Of a DNA stretch of 64,000 bases, positions 1 through 9,800 are shown piece by piece. The notes beneath the pieces were generated by a model, which was given only the letters and a program-made list of their open reading frames with translations, was not told where the DNA came from and made no database searches. Position 1 is the first letter of the stretch. Each line of letters starts with the position of its first letter. The translations under genes and the position numbers were made by a program. The stretch comes from Erythrobacteraceae bacterium E2-1 Yellow Sea (GTDB taxonomy: Bacteria; Pseudomonadota; Alphaproteobacteria; Sphingomonadales; Sphingomonadaceae), in assembly GCA_014983025.1 (NCBI GenBank), contig JADCLP010000001.1:620001-684000 (forward strand), given 5' to 3'.

Positions 1-905
1 AATTTGGGCGAGCGCGGGTCTTTCATCCCGTTCGTGTCGAGCGAAGTCGAGACACAACCAAGCCCACGGTTCTCGACTGCGCTCGAACCGAACGGCGAGG
101 AGAGGTGCGAAACGATATCGCGCACAATGGTCAGCGCGTGTTCGTCATTCTCTGCCAGATGGTCAACCACGCCGGACTTCTTGGCATGGAGATCGCCACC
201 ACCCAGATCCTCCGCCGTAATCTCCTCGCCCGTCGCGGCCTTCACCAGCGGCGGCCCGGCAAGGAAGATGGTGCCCTGTTCGCGCACAATCACGGTCTCG
301 TCGCTCATCGCGGGAACATAGGCCCCGCCCGCAGTGCAAGAACCCATCACGCAGGCGATTTGCGGGATACCGCGCGCGCTCATATTGGCTTGATTGTAGA
401 AGATGCGCCCGAAATGGTCGCGATCAGGAAACACCTCTGCCTGATAGGGCAGGTTCGCGCCTCCACTATCGACCAGATAGATGCAGGGCAGGCGGTTTTC
501 CTGCGCGATTTCCTGCGCGCGGAGGTGCTTCTTCACCGTCATCGGATAGTATGACCCACCCTTCACCGTTGGATCATTGGCGGCGATCATCACCTGCCTG
601 CCAGAGACGCGCCCGATCCCGGCGATCATGCTCGCGCCGTTGACGTCGCCTTCATACATACCGTTTGCGGCAAGCTGGCCGATTTCCAGAAAAGGCGAAC
701 CCGGATCGAGCAGGCGTTCCACCCGGTCACGCGGCAGTAGTTTACCACGTGCGACATGTCGTTCGCGGTGGCGCTCCGCCCCGCCCAGCGCAGCCTGCGC
801 CACATGTGCGCGCAGATCGTCAGCCAGCGCCTTGTTATGGGCATAGCGCGCCTTTGCCTCCGGGCTTTCGCGGTCGAGCTTGCTGGTGAGCGTGGGGGCC
901 GACAT
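1..905 (-). CDS. mccB: Methylcrotonoyl-CoA carboxylase beta subunit (carboxyltransferase), C-terminus outside window
   Basis: The minus strand is open from an ATG at 905 to the left edge, giving about 301 residues of a biotin-dependent acyl-CoA carboxyltransferase. Family blocks visible are the N-terminal [21 protein letters not shown], the stretch [20 protein letters not shown], the acyl-CoA site around [20 protein letters not shown], and [15 protein letters not shown]. Together they match MCC beta rather than propionyl- or acetyl-CoA carboxylases. The enzyme carboxylates 3-methylcrotonyl-CoA in leucine breakdown, the step after isovaleryl-CoA dehydrogenase. Its start overlaps the stop of that gene as TGATG, so the two are translationally coupled. 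After residue about 270 the frame reads through a palindromic repeat (29-94), so the C-terminal half may carry an insertion. Confidence 0.9.
   Translation of the reverse strand, partial: MSAPTLTSKLDRESPEAKARYAHNKALADDLRAHVAQAALGGAERHRERHVARGKLLPRDRVERLLDPGSPFLEIGQLAANGMYEGDVNGASMIAGIGRVSGRQVMIAANDPTVKGGSYYPMTVKKHLRAQEIAQENRLPCIYLVDSGGANLPYQAEVFPDRDHFGRIFYNQANMSARGIPQIACVMGSCTAGGAYVPAMSDETVIVREQGTIFLAGPPLVKAATGEEITAEDLGGGDLHAKKSGVVDHLAENDEHALTIVRDIVSHLSSPFGSSAVENRGLGCVSTSLDTNGMKDPRSPK
29..94. repeat. Palindromic repeat pair read in frame within mccB
   Basis: Two 27-nt copies, 29-55 and 68-94, are inverted relative to each other (CGTTCGTGTCGAGCGAAGTC... against the complement of ...GCGCTCGAACCGAACG), with only a few mismatches and a 12-nt spacer. 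Each copy also contains an inner TCGA...TCGA dyad. Such units are familiar to me from intergenic regions of sphingomonad genomes. Here the pair lies inside the mccB reading frame, encoding roughly residues 271-293, without a stop codon. Confidence 0.7.
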
Positions 906-2077
906 CAGCCTGCTGCCCCGATCAATTCACGCCCGATCAGCATGCGGCGGATTTCATTCGTCCCCGCGCCAATATCCAGCAGCTTGGCATCGCGCAGATA
1001 GCGTTCAACCGGCCAATCCTTGGTATAGCCTGCCCCGCCCAGTGCCTGCACCGCCTCAGCCGCGACCTTGAAGGCATTTTCCGATGCCAGCAGGATGCAG
1101 CCCGCCGCGTCAAAGCGCGTCGTCTGCCCCGCGTCACACGCCTTGGCCACGGCATAGGTATAGGCGCGCGCCGATTGCAGCGCGACATACATATCCGCCA
1201 CCTTGGCCTGCATCAGTTGAAAGGCGCCGATGGGTTTGCCGAACTGCTTACGTTCACGCATATAAGGTATCACCACATCCAGGCATGCCTGCATGATGCC
1301 CAATTGCAATCCGGCCAGCACCACACGTTCATAATCAAGGCCAGACATCAACACACCGACACCGCCGTTAAGCGGCCCCATCACGCGATCTTCCGGCACA
1401 AAGCAATCGTTGAACACCAGTTCTGCCGTGGGGCTGCCGCGCATCCCCATCTTGTCAATCTTCTGGCCGATGGAAAAACCTTCATCGTTTTTTTCAATAA
1501 GGAAGGCAGTGATGCCGCGAGATCCGGCAGCACCATCTGTCTTAGCATAGACCACCAGCACATCTGCATAGGTGGCATTCGTGATCCAGAATTTGGTGCC
1601 ATTGAGAACATAGCCGCCCGGCGCGGGGTCCGCCTTCAGCTTCATGCTGACCACGTCCGACCCGGCGCTGGCTTCAGACATGGCGAGCGAGCCGACGTGT
1701 TCCCCGCTGATCAATTTGGGCAGATATTGCGCTTTCTGATCATCATTGCCCCAACGGCGGATCTGGTTGACACAAAGGTTGGAATGCGCGCCATAGGAAA
1801 GCCCAACACTGGCGCTGGCGCGGCTCACCTCTTCCACCGCAATAACATGTTCCAGATAGCCCAAGCCAAGGCCACCATCCGCCTCATCAACGGTAATGCC
1901 GTGCAAGCCAAGTTCGCCCATCATCGGCCACAATTCTTGCGGAAACCAATCCTCGCGGTCAGCCTTTTCTGCCAAAGGCTGGATCTGTTCATCGGCAAAT
2001 CGGGCAACGCTTTCGCGGATCATTTCCGCAGATTCGCCCAGCTGAAAATCAAAATCAGGGGTGGCACGCATGCTCAA
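905..2077 (-). CDS. ivd: Isovaleryl-CoA dehydrogenase
   Basis: A 390-residue acyl-CoA dehydrogenase, full family length. Visible landmarks are the FAD/substrate region [39 protein letters not shown], and the segment [20 protein letters not shown]. Glu250 of that segment aligns with the catalytic Glu that is placed here in isovaleryl-CoA dehydrogenases, rather than near the C-terminus as in most paralogues. The C-terminal [20 protein letters not shown] block is intact. It oxidises isovaleryl-CoA to 3-methylcrotonyl-CoA and passes electrons to ETF. The gene is the first of the leucine operon with mccB directly downstream (TGATG overlap) and faces away from a LysR regulator. A second in-frame ATG two codons in is also possible. 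Confidence 0.93.
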   Translation of the reverse strand: MSMRATPDFDFQLGESAEMIRESVARFADEQIQPLAEKADREDWFPQELWPMMGELGLHGITVDEADGGLGLGYLEHVIAVEEVSRASASVGLSYGAHSNLCVNQIRRWGNDDQKAQYLPKLISGEHVGSLAMSEASAGSDVVSMKLKADPAPGGYVLNGTKFWITNATYADVLVVYAKTDGAAGSRGITAFLIEKNDEGFSIGQKIDKMGMRGSPTAELVFNDCFVPEDRVMGPLNGGVGVLMSGLDYERVVLAGLQLGIMQACLDVVIPYMRERKQFGKPIGAFQLMQAKVADMYVALQSARAYTYAVAKACDAGQTTRFDAAGCILLASENAFKVAAEAVQALGGAGYTKDWPVERYLRDAKLLDIGAGTNEIRRMLIGRELIGAAG

Positions 2078-2152
2078 TCACCTCTCCCAAACATCTGCCT
2101 GTTCATACCACATATGATATAAAAGAAAACTTGGCGCGAACCGATGTTATGT

Positions 2153-2167
2153 ATAGATTTGATCTAT
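2153..2167. promoter_or_regulatory. Inverted repeat at the lysR start, candidate LysR operator
   Basis: ATAGAT-TTG-ATCTAT is a perfect 6-3-6 inverted repeat containing a T-N11-A core, the usual shape of a LysR-type binding site. It lies in the 88-bp divergent region between ivd and the lysR-type gene and touches the lysR ATG at 2166, which suits autorepression together with control of ivd-mccB. Only the dyad is seen; binding is inferred. Confidence 0.45.
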
Positions 2168-3038
2168 GATTGAACGTCATCTTCTGCGCTATTTCCTGGC
2201 TGTGGTGGATACCGGCACCTTCTCGCAGGCAGCCGTGCGTTGCGGCGTGTCACAGCCAACAGTTTCATCCGGTATTGCCCGGCTGGAGGAGGAGACAGGC
2301 GAAGTATTATTCCAGCGCAGCAGCCGCAGGGTGGAATTGACACGCGCAGGCGCGCGCTTGTTGCCCCATGCACGATCAATCGAAGTAGAGTTCCTGAAGG
2401 CACAAAATGCCCTGTCCTCTGTCACTCCTGCTGCATTGGTGCGGATTGGTGTGGCCAGCACGATTTCCACTGACATGCAGGAACGTGTGGTCACTGCCTG
2501 TCTACGCGATAATGATTGCAGGATCGAAATTGTCGAGCGGCGACCAAGCGAGTTGAAATCGCTTCTGGACCGTGCGCGAGTTGATGCAGTGCTTGGTCCG
2601 ATTGAAAAATCGGCCAACCTTGAATTGCTGGAACTGTTTTCAGAACCCTATCTTATGGCAATGCCTGACACGCATCGGCTGGCCCAGCAGGATAGCGTGG
2701 GAAGCGAACAGCTGGAAGATGAACCAATGCTGGTGCGCCGCCAGTGCGAGGCTTTGTCACGCGTCAGCCAATATTTCACCGCACGCGGCGTGCGCCCATT
2801 CATGGCGGCACGAAGTGCCAGTGATGATGTGATCATGTCCTATGTTCGCGCAGGTTTGGGGATCACAGTTATACCGCAAAGCCTGGCAAGGCAGGGGGTC
2901 GCCACCTGCCCGCTGGAAGATTTCAAGCTGTCACGCACCATTTCATTGGGCTTCGATCCAGCAAGCCGCGAACGCTTGTTCCGTACAGGTATCGCCGATC
3001 GTATTTTGGGTGAGCTCAGCGCAGGCGTGGCAGGCTGA
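2166..3038 (+). CDS. LysR-family transcriptional regulator
   Basis: A 290-residue LysR-type protein. The N-terminal winged helix-turn-helix (about residues 1-60: YFLAVVDTGTFSQAAVRCGV, then SQPTVSSGIARLEEETGEVLF) is followed by a linker helix and a two-lobed effector-binding domain (about 85-285). It is transcribed divergently from ivd-mccB with an 88-bp gap, the classic arrangement for a regulator of its neighbour, so control of leucine or acyl-CoA catabolism is likely but inferred. The effector cannot be read from the sequence. It converges with the fatty-acid oxidation gene downstream. Confidence 0.85.
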   Translation: MIERHLLRYFLAVVDTGTFSQAAVRCGVSQPTVSSGIARLEEETGEVLFQRSSRRVELTRAGARLLPHARSIEVEFLKAQNALSSVTPAALVRIGVASTISTDMQERVVTACLRDNDCRIEIVERRPSELKSLLDRARVDAVLGPIEKSANLELLELFSEPYLMAMPDTHRLAQQDSVGSEQLEDEPMLVRRQCEALSRVSQYFTARGVRPFMAARSASDDVIMSYVRAGLGITVIPQSLARQGVATCPLEDFKLSRTISLGFDPASRERLFRTGIADRILGELSAGVAG

Positions 3039-3048
3039 GATGTGATGC

Positions 3049-3075
3049 GTGGCGCGAGCTTCACACCCGCGCCAC
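3049..3075. terminator. Candidate bidirectional terminator hairpin
   Basis: GTGGCGCG and CGCGCCAC form a perfect 8-bp GC-rich stem with an 11-nt loop in the 48-bp space between the convergent lysR-type and fadJ-like genes. There is no clear T-run, so the terminator role rests mainly on position. Confidence 0.4.
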
Positions 3076-3086
3076 TCATAAGCAGA

Positions 3087-5117
3087 TTACCTGTCTAGCG
3101 GTTTGCCTTCAGCTGCACAGGTCTGCAGCAATGACGATACCTTGAAGTCCGGTCCCAGCTGACCAGCATATTTGTTGATACCATCAAGAATTGCCTGCAG
3201 CCCGACCTCATTCGCCCAGAACATCGGGCCGCCGGTCCAGCGCGGCCAGCCATAACCATATAGCCAGACAACATCGATATCAGACGCACGCTGCGCTATA
3301 CCTTCTTCAAGGATCAGCGCACCTTCATTCACCATGGTGTAGATCGTACGGGCAGTGATTTCCTCATCGCTGATTTCGCGCGGCGTCACACCTGACTTGG
3401 CACGGAATTCATCGATAATGGCCTGCGTTACCGGTGATGGGCTGGGCTTGCGCTTGTCATCATAATCATAAAAGCCTGCGCCTGTTTTCTGCCCCCAACG
3501 GCTTTGCGCGCACAGGGCGTCACGGATATTTTCAATCCGGTTGGGATCGCGGTGCCAGCCAATATCCACACCTGCCAGATCAGCCATCTGGAATGGCCCC
3601 ATCGGCATTCCGAAATCGGTATGGACCTTGTCCACCTGCGCTGGGGTGGCCCCTTCCAGCAGCAGCTGTACAGCCTGCGTTTGGCGGGGGATCAGCATGC
3701 GGTTGCCAATGAAGCCATAACATACGCCTGCCACCACGGGCACCTTGCCCACCTTGCGGCCAAGGCCCATGGCTGTGACCAGTACGTCAGCCGCAGTCTT
3801 GTCACCACGCACAACCTCCAGCAACTTCATCACATTGGCGGGTGAAAAGAAATGCATACCCACCACATCCTGTGGGCGGTTGGTGGCTGCAGCAATCTCG
3901 TTAATGTCGAGATAGGATGTGTTGGAAGCCAGGATCGCACCCGGCTTCGCTACACCGTCCAGACGGCCGAAAATGTCCTTCTTGACGTCCATATTCTCGT
4001 AAACAGCCTCGATGATGAGGTCACATTGACTCAGCGCATCAAAATCGAGCGTGGGGTTGAGCAAGCCCATGGCCTGTTCAACCTGCTCTGACGTCATACG
4101 GCCCTTGGCTGCAGTCGCCTCGTAATTCTTGCGCATTACTCCCGTACCGCGATCAAGCGCATCTTGCGCCATTTCGACAATCGTCACCGGAATGCCTGCT
4201 GACAGGAAGTTCATAGAGATGCCACCGCCCATTGTGCCTGCACCGATTACACCCACTCGTGAGATTTCCCGCGGCTGCGTACCCTCAGGCAGTCCAACAA
4301 TCTTCGCTGCCGTACGTTCGGCAAAAAAGGCATGACGCAGCGCCTTGGATTGGGCGCCCATCATCAACCCCATGAATAGCTCTCGCTCGCGTTGCTGCCC
4401 TTTATCAAGTGGCAATTCAGTCGCCGCCTTTACGGCTTCGATGCAGGCAAGCGGTGCCTCCATTCGACCAATCGCACGGGCATTCTGCGCTTTGAAGTTT
4501 TCGAAAACCTCTGGCGTTGCATTGACTCTCAAGCTGCCTGTACGGCGAACTTCAGACTGGGAACGGGCAAAGCTAATGGCCGCTTCTGCCAGCTCGCCTT
4601 CCTCAGCCAGCAGGTCTACCAGACCGATCTCCTTGCCCTTTGTCGCAGGCACAGGCTTGCCAGTCACGATCATGCCCAAAGCAGCCTCTACACCTACCAG
4701 GCGAGGCAGGCGCTGTGTGCCGCCCGCACCGGGAAGAAGTCCCAAGTTGACTTCTGGAAGGCCCAGCTTCGTCTTGGGTGTTGCCACGCGATAATGGCAA
4801 GCAAGTGCCACTTCCAGCCCTCCACCCAATGCCATGCCATGGATGACAGCCACGACGGGTTTGGAGCATGCTTCGATCCGGTCAACCACTTCAGGCAGCC
4901 AGGGTTCCACAGGGGCTTTGCCAAATTCGCTAATGTCCGCACCGCCCGAAAACAGCTTGCCAGACCCGCGAATTACCACCGCCTTGATTGCGGCATTGGC
5001 ATCTGCATCCTCGATCGCCTTGAACATGCCTTGCCGCACCTTTGTACCAAGCGCGTTGACTGGCGGATTGGCGATCAGGATCTCCAACACATCATCGTGA
5101 AGCCTAGTTTCAATCAT
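3087..5117 (-). CDS. fadJ: Enoyl-CoA hydratase / 3-hydroxyacyl-CoA dehydrogenase bifunctional protein
   Basis: A 676-residue fusion. The N-terminal crotonase domain (about 1-190) has the oxyanion-hole segments [10 protein letters not shown] and [20 protein letters not shown], with both catalytic acids at Glu102 and Glu122 ([20 protein letters not shown]). The middle holds the NAD-binding Rossmann start [20 protein letters not shown] near residue 290 and the dehydrogenase signature with its catalytic His in [21 protein letters not shown]-terminal 3HCDH domains follow. It catalyses two successive steps of beta-oxidation. Because it is monocistronic here, without an adjacent thiolase, FadJ/FadB subtype is not certain. 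Confidence 0.9.
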   Translation of the reverse strand: MIETRLHDDVLEILIANPPVNALGTKVRQGMFKAIEDADANAAIKAVVIRGSGKLFSGGADISEFGKAPVEPWLPEVVDRIEACSKPVVAVIHGMALGGGLEVALACHYRVATPKTKLGLPEVNLGLLPGAGGTQRLPRLVGVEAALGMIVTGKPVPATKGKEIGLVDLLAEEGELAEAAISFARSQSEVRRTGSLRVNATPEVFENFKAQNARAIGRMEAPLACIEAVKAATELPLDKGQQRERELFMGLMMGAQSKALRHAFFAERTAAKIVGLPEGTQPREISRVGVIGAGTMGGGISMNFLSAGIPVTIVEMAQDALDRGTGVMRKNYEATAAKGRMTSEQVEQAMGLLNPTLDFDALSQCDLIIEAVYENMDVKKDIFGRLDGVAKPGAILASNTSYLDINEIAAATNRPQDVVGMHFFSPANVMKLLEVVRGDKTAADVLVTAMGLGRKVGKVPVVAGVCYGFIGNRMLIPRQTQAVQLLLEGATPAQVDKVHTDFGMPMGPFQMADLAGVDIGWHRDPNRIENIRDALCAQSRWGQKTGAGFYDYDDKRKPSPSPVTQAIIDEFRAKSGVTPREISDEEITARTIYTMVNEGALILEEGIAQRASDIDVVWLYGYGWPRWTGGPMFWANEVGLQAILDGINKYAGQLGPDFKVSSLLQTCAAEGKPLDR

Positions 5118-5285
5118 CTATCTCTCTCTCATCGGAAAATCAGGTCAAACCTGCCACAACCAAAGCTGGCAAGAACCTTTGCAGAGTGAGAAGCAGATAT
5201 GCAACCGTCAACTCAAATGACTGACCGAGTGATCAGTTTTTGGGGATTCCAGTGAAAAATTGCACCTGAAAAGGTACAGTCCCGA

Positions 5286-5302
5286 TGGTAGCGGAGGAGG
5301 GA
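5286..5302 (-). other. tRNA 3'-end remnant, candidate attachment site at the element edge
   Basis: Read on the minus strand this is TCCCTCCTCCGCTACCA, which has the form of the 3' half of a T-arm and acceptor stem ending in CCA. From memory it resembles the 3' end of elongator tRNA-Met in alphaproteobacteria. No tRNA body lies on the 5' side (right, on the minus strand), so this is only the short duplicated end. That is what remains at the distal side of an element integrated into a tRNA 3' end. Housekeeping genes lie to the left and mobile-type genes to the right, in agreement. The intact tRNA copy and an integrase would be expected at the far end, outside the window. Confidence 0.5.
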
Positions 5303-5361
5303 ACGAGAAGGAGTGCATAAGCCCCTGATAAACAAAGACCCTTTATTTCTCCGTCCCGAAA

Positions 5362-5395
5362 ATACCCCCAGCGATACCCCCAACCACCGGTGGTT
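5362..5395. repeat. ATACCCCC direct repeats and palindrome near the att remnant
   Basis: ATACCCCC occurs twice, at 5362-5369 and 5374-5381 (12-bp phase), followed directly by the perfect 14-bp palindrome AACCACCGGTGGTT at 5382-5395. The position some 60-95 bp inside the candidate att core suits integrase or excisionase arm-type sites. This role is inferred. Confidence 0.4.
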
Positions 5396-5725
5396 GCGGT
5401 AACCAGTTCATCCTCCGCGACGAACCGATTCCCTAGTATAAATTGGCCGGCATCTCACCTTCATTACGGCAGGGCTCCTGCCCCTTGATGGACCGTCCAC
5501 CATGTCAAAACTCGGCAGAAGAACCGATATTTCCCACGCGCGTAAGCCAGACCGCGAGCTAAACAATCTCAGCCAGCGCCGAGCATGCCTGTCTTGGTCC
5601 CATGGTGCTTTGAGTGACCTCGCTGAACCACACTGAACACTGAAGTACTGGCCGCGATAGTCGCGAAGCGCACTTCGTGCAGTGGAATTGATCTCGATTG
5701 TCGGGTCACCGACTTCGCTAGCGCC
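5396..5725. other. Non-coding junction, no gene recognised
   Basis: About 330 bp with no convincing reading frame. A 43-codon open frame starts at 5502 (MSKLGRRTDISHARKPDREL...), but I do not recognise it. A small 6-3-6 hairpin (GGCAGG-GCT-CCTGCC) lies at 5469-5483. No intact integrase is present on this side of the element. The stretch could be decayed mobile DNA. Confidence 0.4.
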
Positions 5726-6367
5726 TCATGGCTCGCGGAACGCATCACCCCTGTGATGTTCCGTCCCCTCTTCATCGTGCTTATCCATATGCGCGTCTCG
5801 CAGGATATCGATGCCGCCGTAAAGAGCGATCCCCGCAACGGCGACACCGACAACAAGATCGGGCCAGTTCGAGCCTGTCAGCATGACAATGATCCCTGCC
5901 AGAATAATGCCACCGTTGGCGACGAAGTCGTTAAAGCTGAAGGTTGTTGCAGCGCGTAAGTTGACGTCCTTTTGCTGCAGCTTCTGAAGCAGGCGAAGGC
6001 AAACTAGGTTCACCACCGCAGCAACCGCGGCCATGGCCATCATCATGATGCCGCCCGGTTCCGATCCCTCCACAAAACGTCGGATAGCATCGGCGATCAC
6101 GCCTCCTGCGAGCACGAGAAGAAGAATGCCTGACAAGCGCGCGGCGTTTCTTTTCCATGTGCGTGTTCGTGTAAGCGCGAGGAGGCTCAGGACGTAGACG
6201 AGGGCGTCAGAGGAGTTGTCCAGTCCATTGGCGATGAGGGCGTTCGAGTCGGCGAAATAGCCGAAAATAAAGAAGCCTACGGCCAGCGCGACATTGAGCC
6301 AGAGAACGACCCATAGCGTTCTTCGCTTGTCTGCGGTTTCAAGATGCAGCTCGCCTTCGCCGCTCAT
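5726..6367 (-). CDS. Cation-diffusion-facilitator-like membrane protein without cytosolic domain
   Basis: A 213-residue protein with about six hydrophobic segments and no C-terminal ferredoxin-like domain, so it corresponds to the transmembrane half of a CDF transporter. The second-helix acidic pair is present (ANGLDNSSDALVY), and the fifth-helix site appears as FNDFVANG. CDF proteins exchange Zn, Cd or Co for protons across the inner membrane. The tail is rich in His and acidic residues (HMDKHDEEGTEHH). A strong AGGAGG ribosome site precedes the ATG. It is the last gene of the MerR-controlled czc operon, 73 nt after the preceding gene. The metal specificity and whether this short form transports at all are open. 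Confidence 0.75.
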   Translation of the reverse strand: MSGEGELHLETADKRRTLWVVLWLNVALAVGFFIFGYFADSNALIANGLDNSSDALVYVLSLLALTRTRTWKRNAARLSGILLLVLAGGVIADAIRRFVEGSEPGGIMMMAMAAVAAVVNLVCLRLLQKLQQKDVNLRAATTFSFNDFVANGGIILAGIIVMLTGSNWPDLVVGVAVAGIALYGGIDILRDAHMDKHDEEGTEHHRGDAFREP

Positions 6368-6440
6368 TCCGAACCTCCTAAATCGTACTCCCCAACCTCA
6401 GTCTCACACGTGCAAGCCGGTAGCGGTGAGCAATTTTCAA

Positions 6441-6863
6441 TCAATGAGCGCTCTGCCCTTTGGGCGCTTTGAGCGACGTGGCCGGGCAGCGATGGAAAAT
6501 ACGCGCCACACCGCGATAATTGCGCGTGACCAACCGCTCGGAACTGCGCTCTTCGATGGTGAGATGACGAACCCTCATCGGCCGTTCGTGCCCTGCGAAT
6601 GGCATATGCGCGTGGGTATAGGCGATTGCATCGCCCTCATCCCGCCAGATACGCAGGGCAGCAGGCGCTCCGTCCGGAAGCTGCACTTCTGCGTAATAGC
6701 CATCTGCAAAGAATACCCATGCCGGACCGGATTCGCACGACGCCGTTTCCCCTAGGCTCCAGACTCCGGCGAGAGGCGCTGGCGTGACATCGTTTTGTGC
6801 CAGGGCCGGACCGACCATCATGCCAGGGCCGGCGAGCGCTACTGCTATCTTGAATTTTCTCAT
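6441..6863 (-). CDS. Small exported protein of unknown function
   Basis: 140 residues. A signal peptide is clear (MRKFKIAVALAGPGMMVGPALA, cleavage expected after ALA), and the mature part carries one Cys pair (CESGPAW near residue 43 and FHRCPATS near the end) that could form a disulfide. I do not recognise the domain. The rest reads as a compact beta-rich domain. It lies 35 nt after czcA and ahead of a CDF-like gene, so it is probably a periplasmic accessory of the czc operon. Confidence 0.6.
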   Translation of the reverse strand: MRKFKIAVALAGPGMMVGPALAQNDVTPAPLAGVWSLGETASCESGPAWVFFADGYYAEVQLPDGAPAALRIWRDEGDAIAYTHAHMPFAGHERPMRVRHLTIEERSSERLVTRNYRGVARIFHRCPATSLKAPKGQSAH

Positions 6864-6898
6864 CTTTTTTCACCTTCAATCCAACTTCTCGCCTTGCG

Positions 6899-9800
6899 TC
6901 ACGTTCCTTGCAGCGGACGAGACGGCGCTTCGATGGTTTCGCCTTCATCCGGAGCGGCTGCTTGCGGTAACGTCTTCCTAAAGATCAGGCTGACAATGGC
7001 GGGTAGTACGAACAGCGTCAGCGCGGTTGCGGTAATCAAGCCTCCGATCACCACGGTAGCGAGCGGTCGCTGCACTTCGGCCCCGGTCCCGGTGGCCAGT
7101 GCCATGGGAACGAAACCAAGTGACGCGACGAGCGCTGTCATCAGGACCGGGCGAAGACGTGCCAGGGCACCATCGACGATCGCCTCGCTCAGCTCCAGAC
7201 CCCTCTCCAAACGCTGTTTGATGGCAGTGATCATCACGAGACCGTTGAGCGTGGCGACGCCGGACAACGCGATGAAGCCCACGGCTGCGGAAATCGAGAA
7301 CGGCATGCCCCGAAGCGCGAGGAAGAACACTCCGCCCGCCAAAGCCAGCGGAATCGCGCTGAACACCGCCAGGGCTGACGTCCAACTCCCCACTGCCGCA
7401 TAGAGGAGCAGCAGGATCACCGCGAAGGCAAGCGGAACCACGATGAAGAGGCGTTGCTGTGCCTGCTGCAGGTTCTGGTACTGCCCGCCCCATTCGATGA
7501 ACGAAGCGGACGGCAGCGCGACATTCGCCACCACTTCGGACTGAGCCTCATCGACGAAGGAACCGAGATCGCGTTCGCGCACATTGGCGGAAACGATGAC
7601 CAATCTGCGGCCCTGCTCACGCCGAACTTCCGCCAGACCGTCGACCACCTCGAAATCCGCAACGGCGCGCAACGGAACGCTGCCACCATTCGGGAGCGCG
7701 ATCGGCAAGGTTCCGAGCTGATCGAAATCGTTACGATTGGCATCGGACAACCGCACCACGATATCGAACCGGCGGTCACCCTCGAAGACCAGTCCGGCTT
7801 CACGGCCACCAAGCGCAACGGCCACCGACTGCGCCACATCTTCTACGGTCAGGCCGTATCGGCCGATTGTCGCTCGGTCGAACGCGATGTCGAGCGTTGG
7901 GAAACCCGAGACCTGCTGAACCTTTACGTCGGCCGCACCCTCGATGCCATTAAGGATCGCCGCAACTTCGTTGGCCGAAGACGTCATGGCGGTGAGATCG
8001 TCACCATAAAGTTTCACGGCGACATCACCGCGCACACCGGCGATCAGTTCGTTGAAGCGCAGTTCGATCGGTTGGCTGAATTCGTAGAGATTGCCGACGA
8101 GGTCGCCGAGCGCTTCTTCCATCTCGCTAACGAGATCATCCTTGGAAAGCGAGGGGTCTGGCCACTCGTTTCTCGGCTTGAGGATGACATAGGCGTCCGA
8201 GATATTCGGCGGCATCGGATCGGTCGCGACTTCGGCCGTCCCGGTCCGGGAGAAGACCAGTTCGACCTGCGGAAACTGCTTGAGACGGCCTTCGACCTGC
8301 TTTTGCATATCGAGTGAACGCTCGAGCGGGGTTGAAGGTATACGCAGCGATTGAACCGCCAAATCCCTCTCATCGAGCTGCGGCGTGAACTCACTCCCCA
8401 GAAAGGTGAAGACCAGCGCCGCGAGTGCAAATACTCCTACACCCGTCCCGATTACCGGCCACGGGCGAGCGAGCGCCTTGCGTAGCAGGGGACCATAGCG
8501 CTCTTTGGCCAAGCGGATCGGCTTCATTTCCGTCTCGCTCACCTTTTTATTCAGCAAAAGTGCAATCATTGCCGGCACAAAGGTGAGCGAGAGGATGAAG
8601 GCCGATGCCAGCGCGAGCATCACGGTGATGGCCATGGGCGAAAAGGTCTTGCCTTCGACCCCGCTGAAGGTGAGCAAGGGGGCGAAGACAAGCAGGATGA
8701 TCGCTTGCCCATAGACCGTCGGTTTGATCATTTCCTGTGCGGCAAGGCGTGTCTCGACGAGCCGCTCCGACAGGGTTAGCAGACGGCCCTCATGCTCCTG
8801 CCTGGCGGCAAGACGGGCGATACTGTTCTCAACGATGATGACGGCGCCATCGACGATCAGCCCGAAATCGAGCGCGCCAAGGCTCATCAGATTGCCCGAT
8901 ACGCCCAGCCGGTTCATGCCAATGGCTGCCATCAGCATAGAAAGCGGGATCACCAGTGCGGCTATGATCGCGGCACGAATATTGCCGAGCAGCAGAAACA
9001 GGATCACGATGACCAGCAGCGCACCCTCGGTCAGGTTGTTGCGCACAGTCCTGATCGTCGCGTCCACCAGAGTGGAGCGATTGTAGACGATTTCCACCGT
9101 CACTCCTAAGGGCAGCGACCCGCGCACTTCTTCCAGTCGCTCGGCGGCACCGGCGGCGACCGTGCGGCTATTTTCGCCCGCGCGCATCAACACTGTGCCG
9201 ATGACTGCCTCTTCACCGTTGAGCGAACCTGCGCCTGTTCGCAGATCACCGCCCACTTCAACCGTGGCAATATCGGCCACGCGAATGGGAATGCCCTCGC
9301 GTGTCGCGACAACGGCCTGTTTGATATCTTCAACGGTACCCAGCCGTGCATCGACCCGGGCGAGCAAGGCCTCCCCTGCGCGCTCGACGAAGTTCGCACC
9401 TTCGGCTTGGTTCGCGGCTTCAAGCGCCGTGATGACCTGCTCGATTGAAACGTCGTAGCCCGCGAGGCGATCTGGATCGGGCTGCACAAGATACTGTTTT
9501 ACGTAGCCACCAATCGTATCGACGCCCGCAACTCCATCGGCCGATCGCATGAGCGGAGCTACAATCCAGTCCTGAACAGTACGCAGGTATGCCGCTCTCG
9601 CCACCTCGGTATCCAGCACCTCACCGTCATCGGTGACGAAGCTTCCATCGGGTTGCCATCCCATCGGTCCGCCGCTCGGCGTATCGTTGCCGTAGGCCCC
9701 ATCGAACTCGACGGTGTACATCAGGACTTCACCGAGCCCGGTGGAGATTGGCCCCATCGAAGGTTCGGCACCCTCAGGCAGCGAGGCGGCAAGTGTAGCA

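Noticed and set aside
1175..2122. 315-codon frame antisense to ivd
   Set aside because: Ivd is unmistakable on the minus strand; the frame also crosses the divergent promoter region.
5281..5340. Complete tRNA gene
   Set aside because: Only the last 17 bases look like a tRNA; no D-arm or anticodon arm is present on the 5' side.
5569..5856. 95-codon minus-strand frame at the element edge
   Set aside because: Low-complexity Ser/Arg composition, overlaps the end of the CDF-like gene in another frame, no domain.
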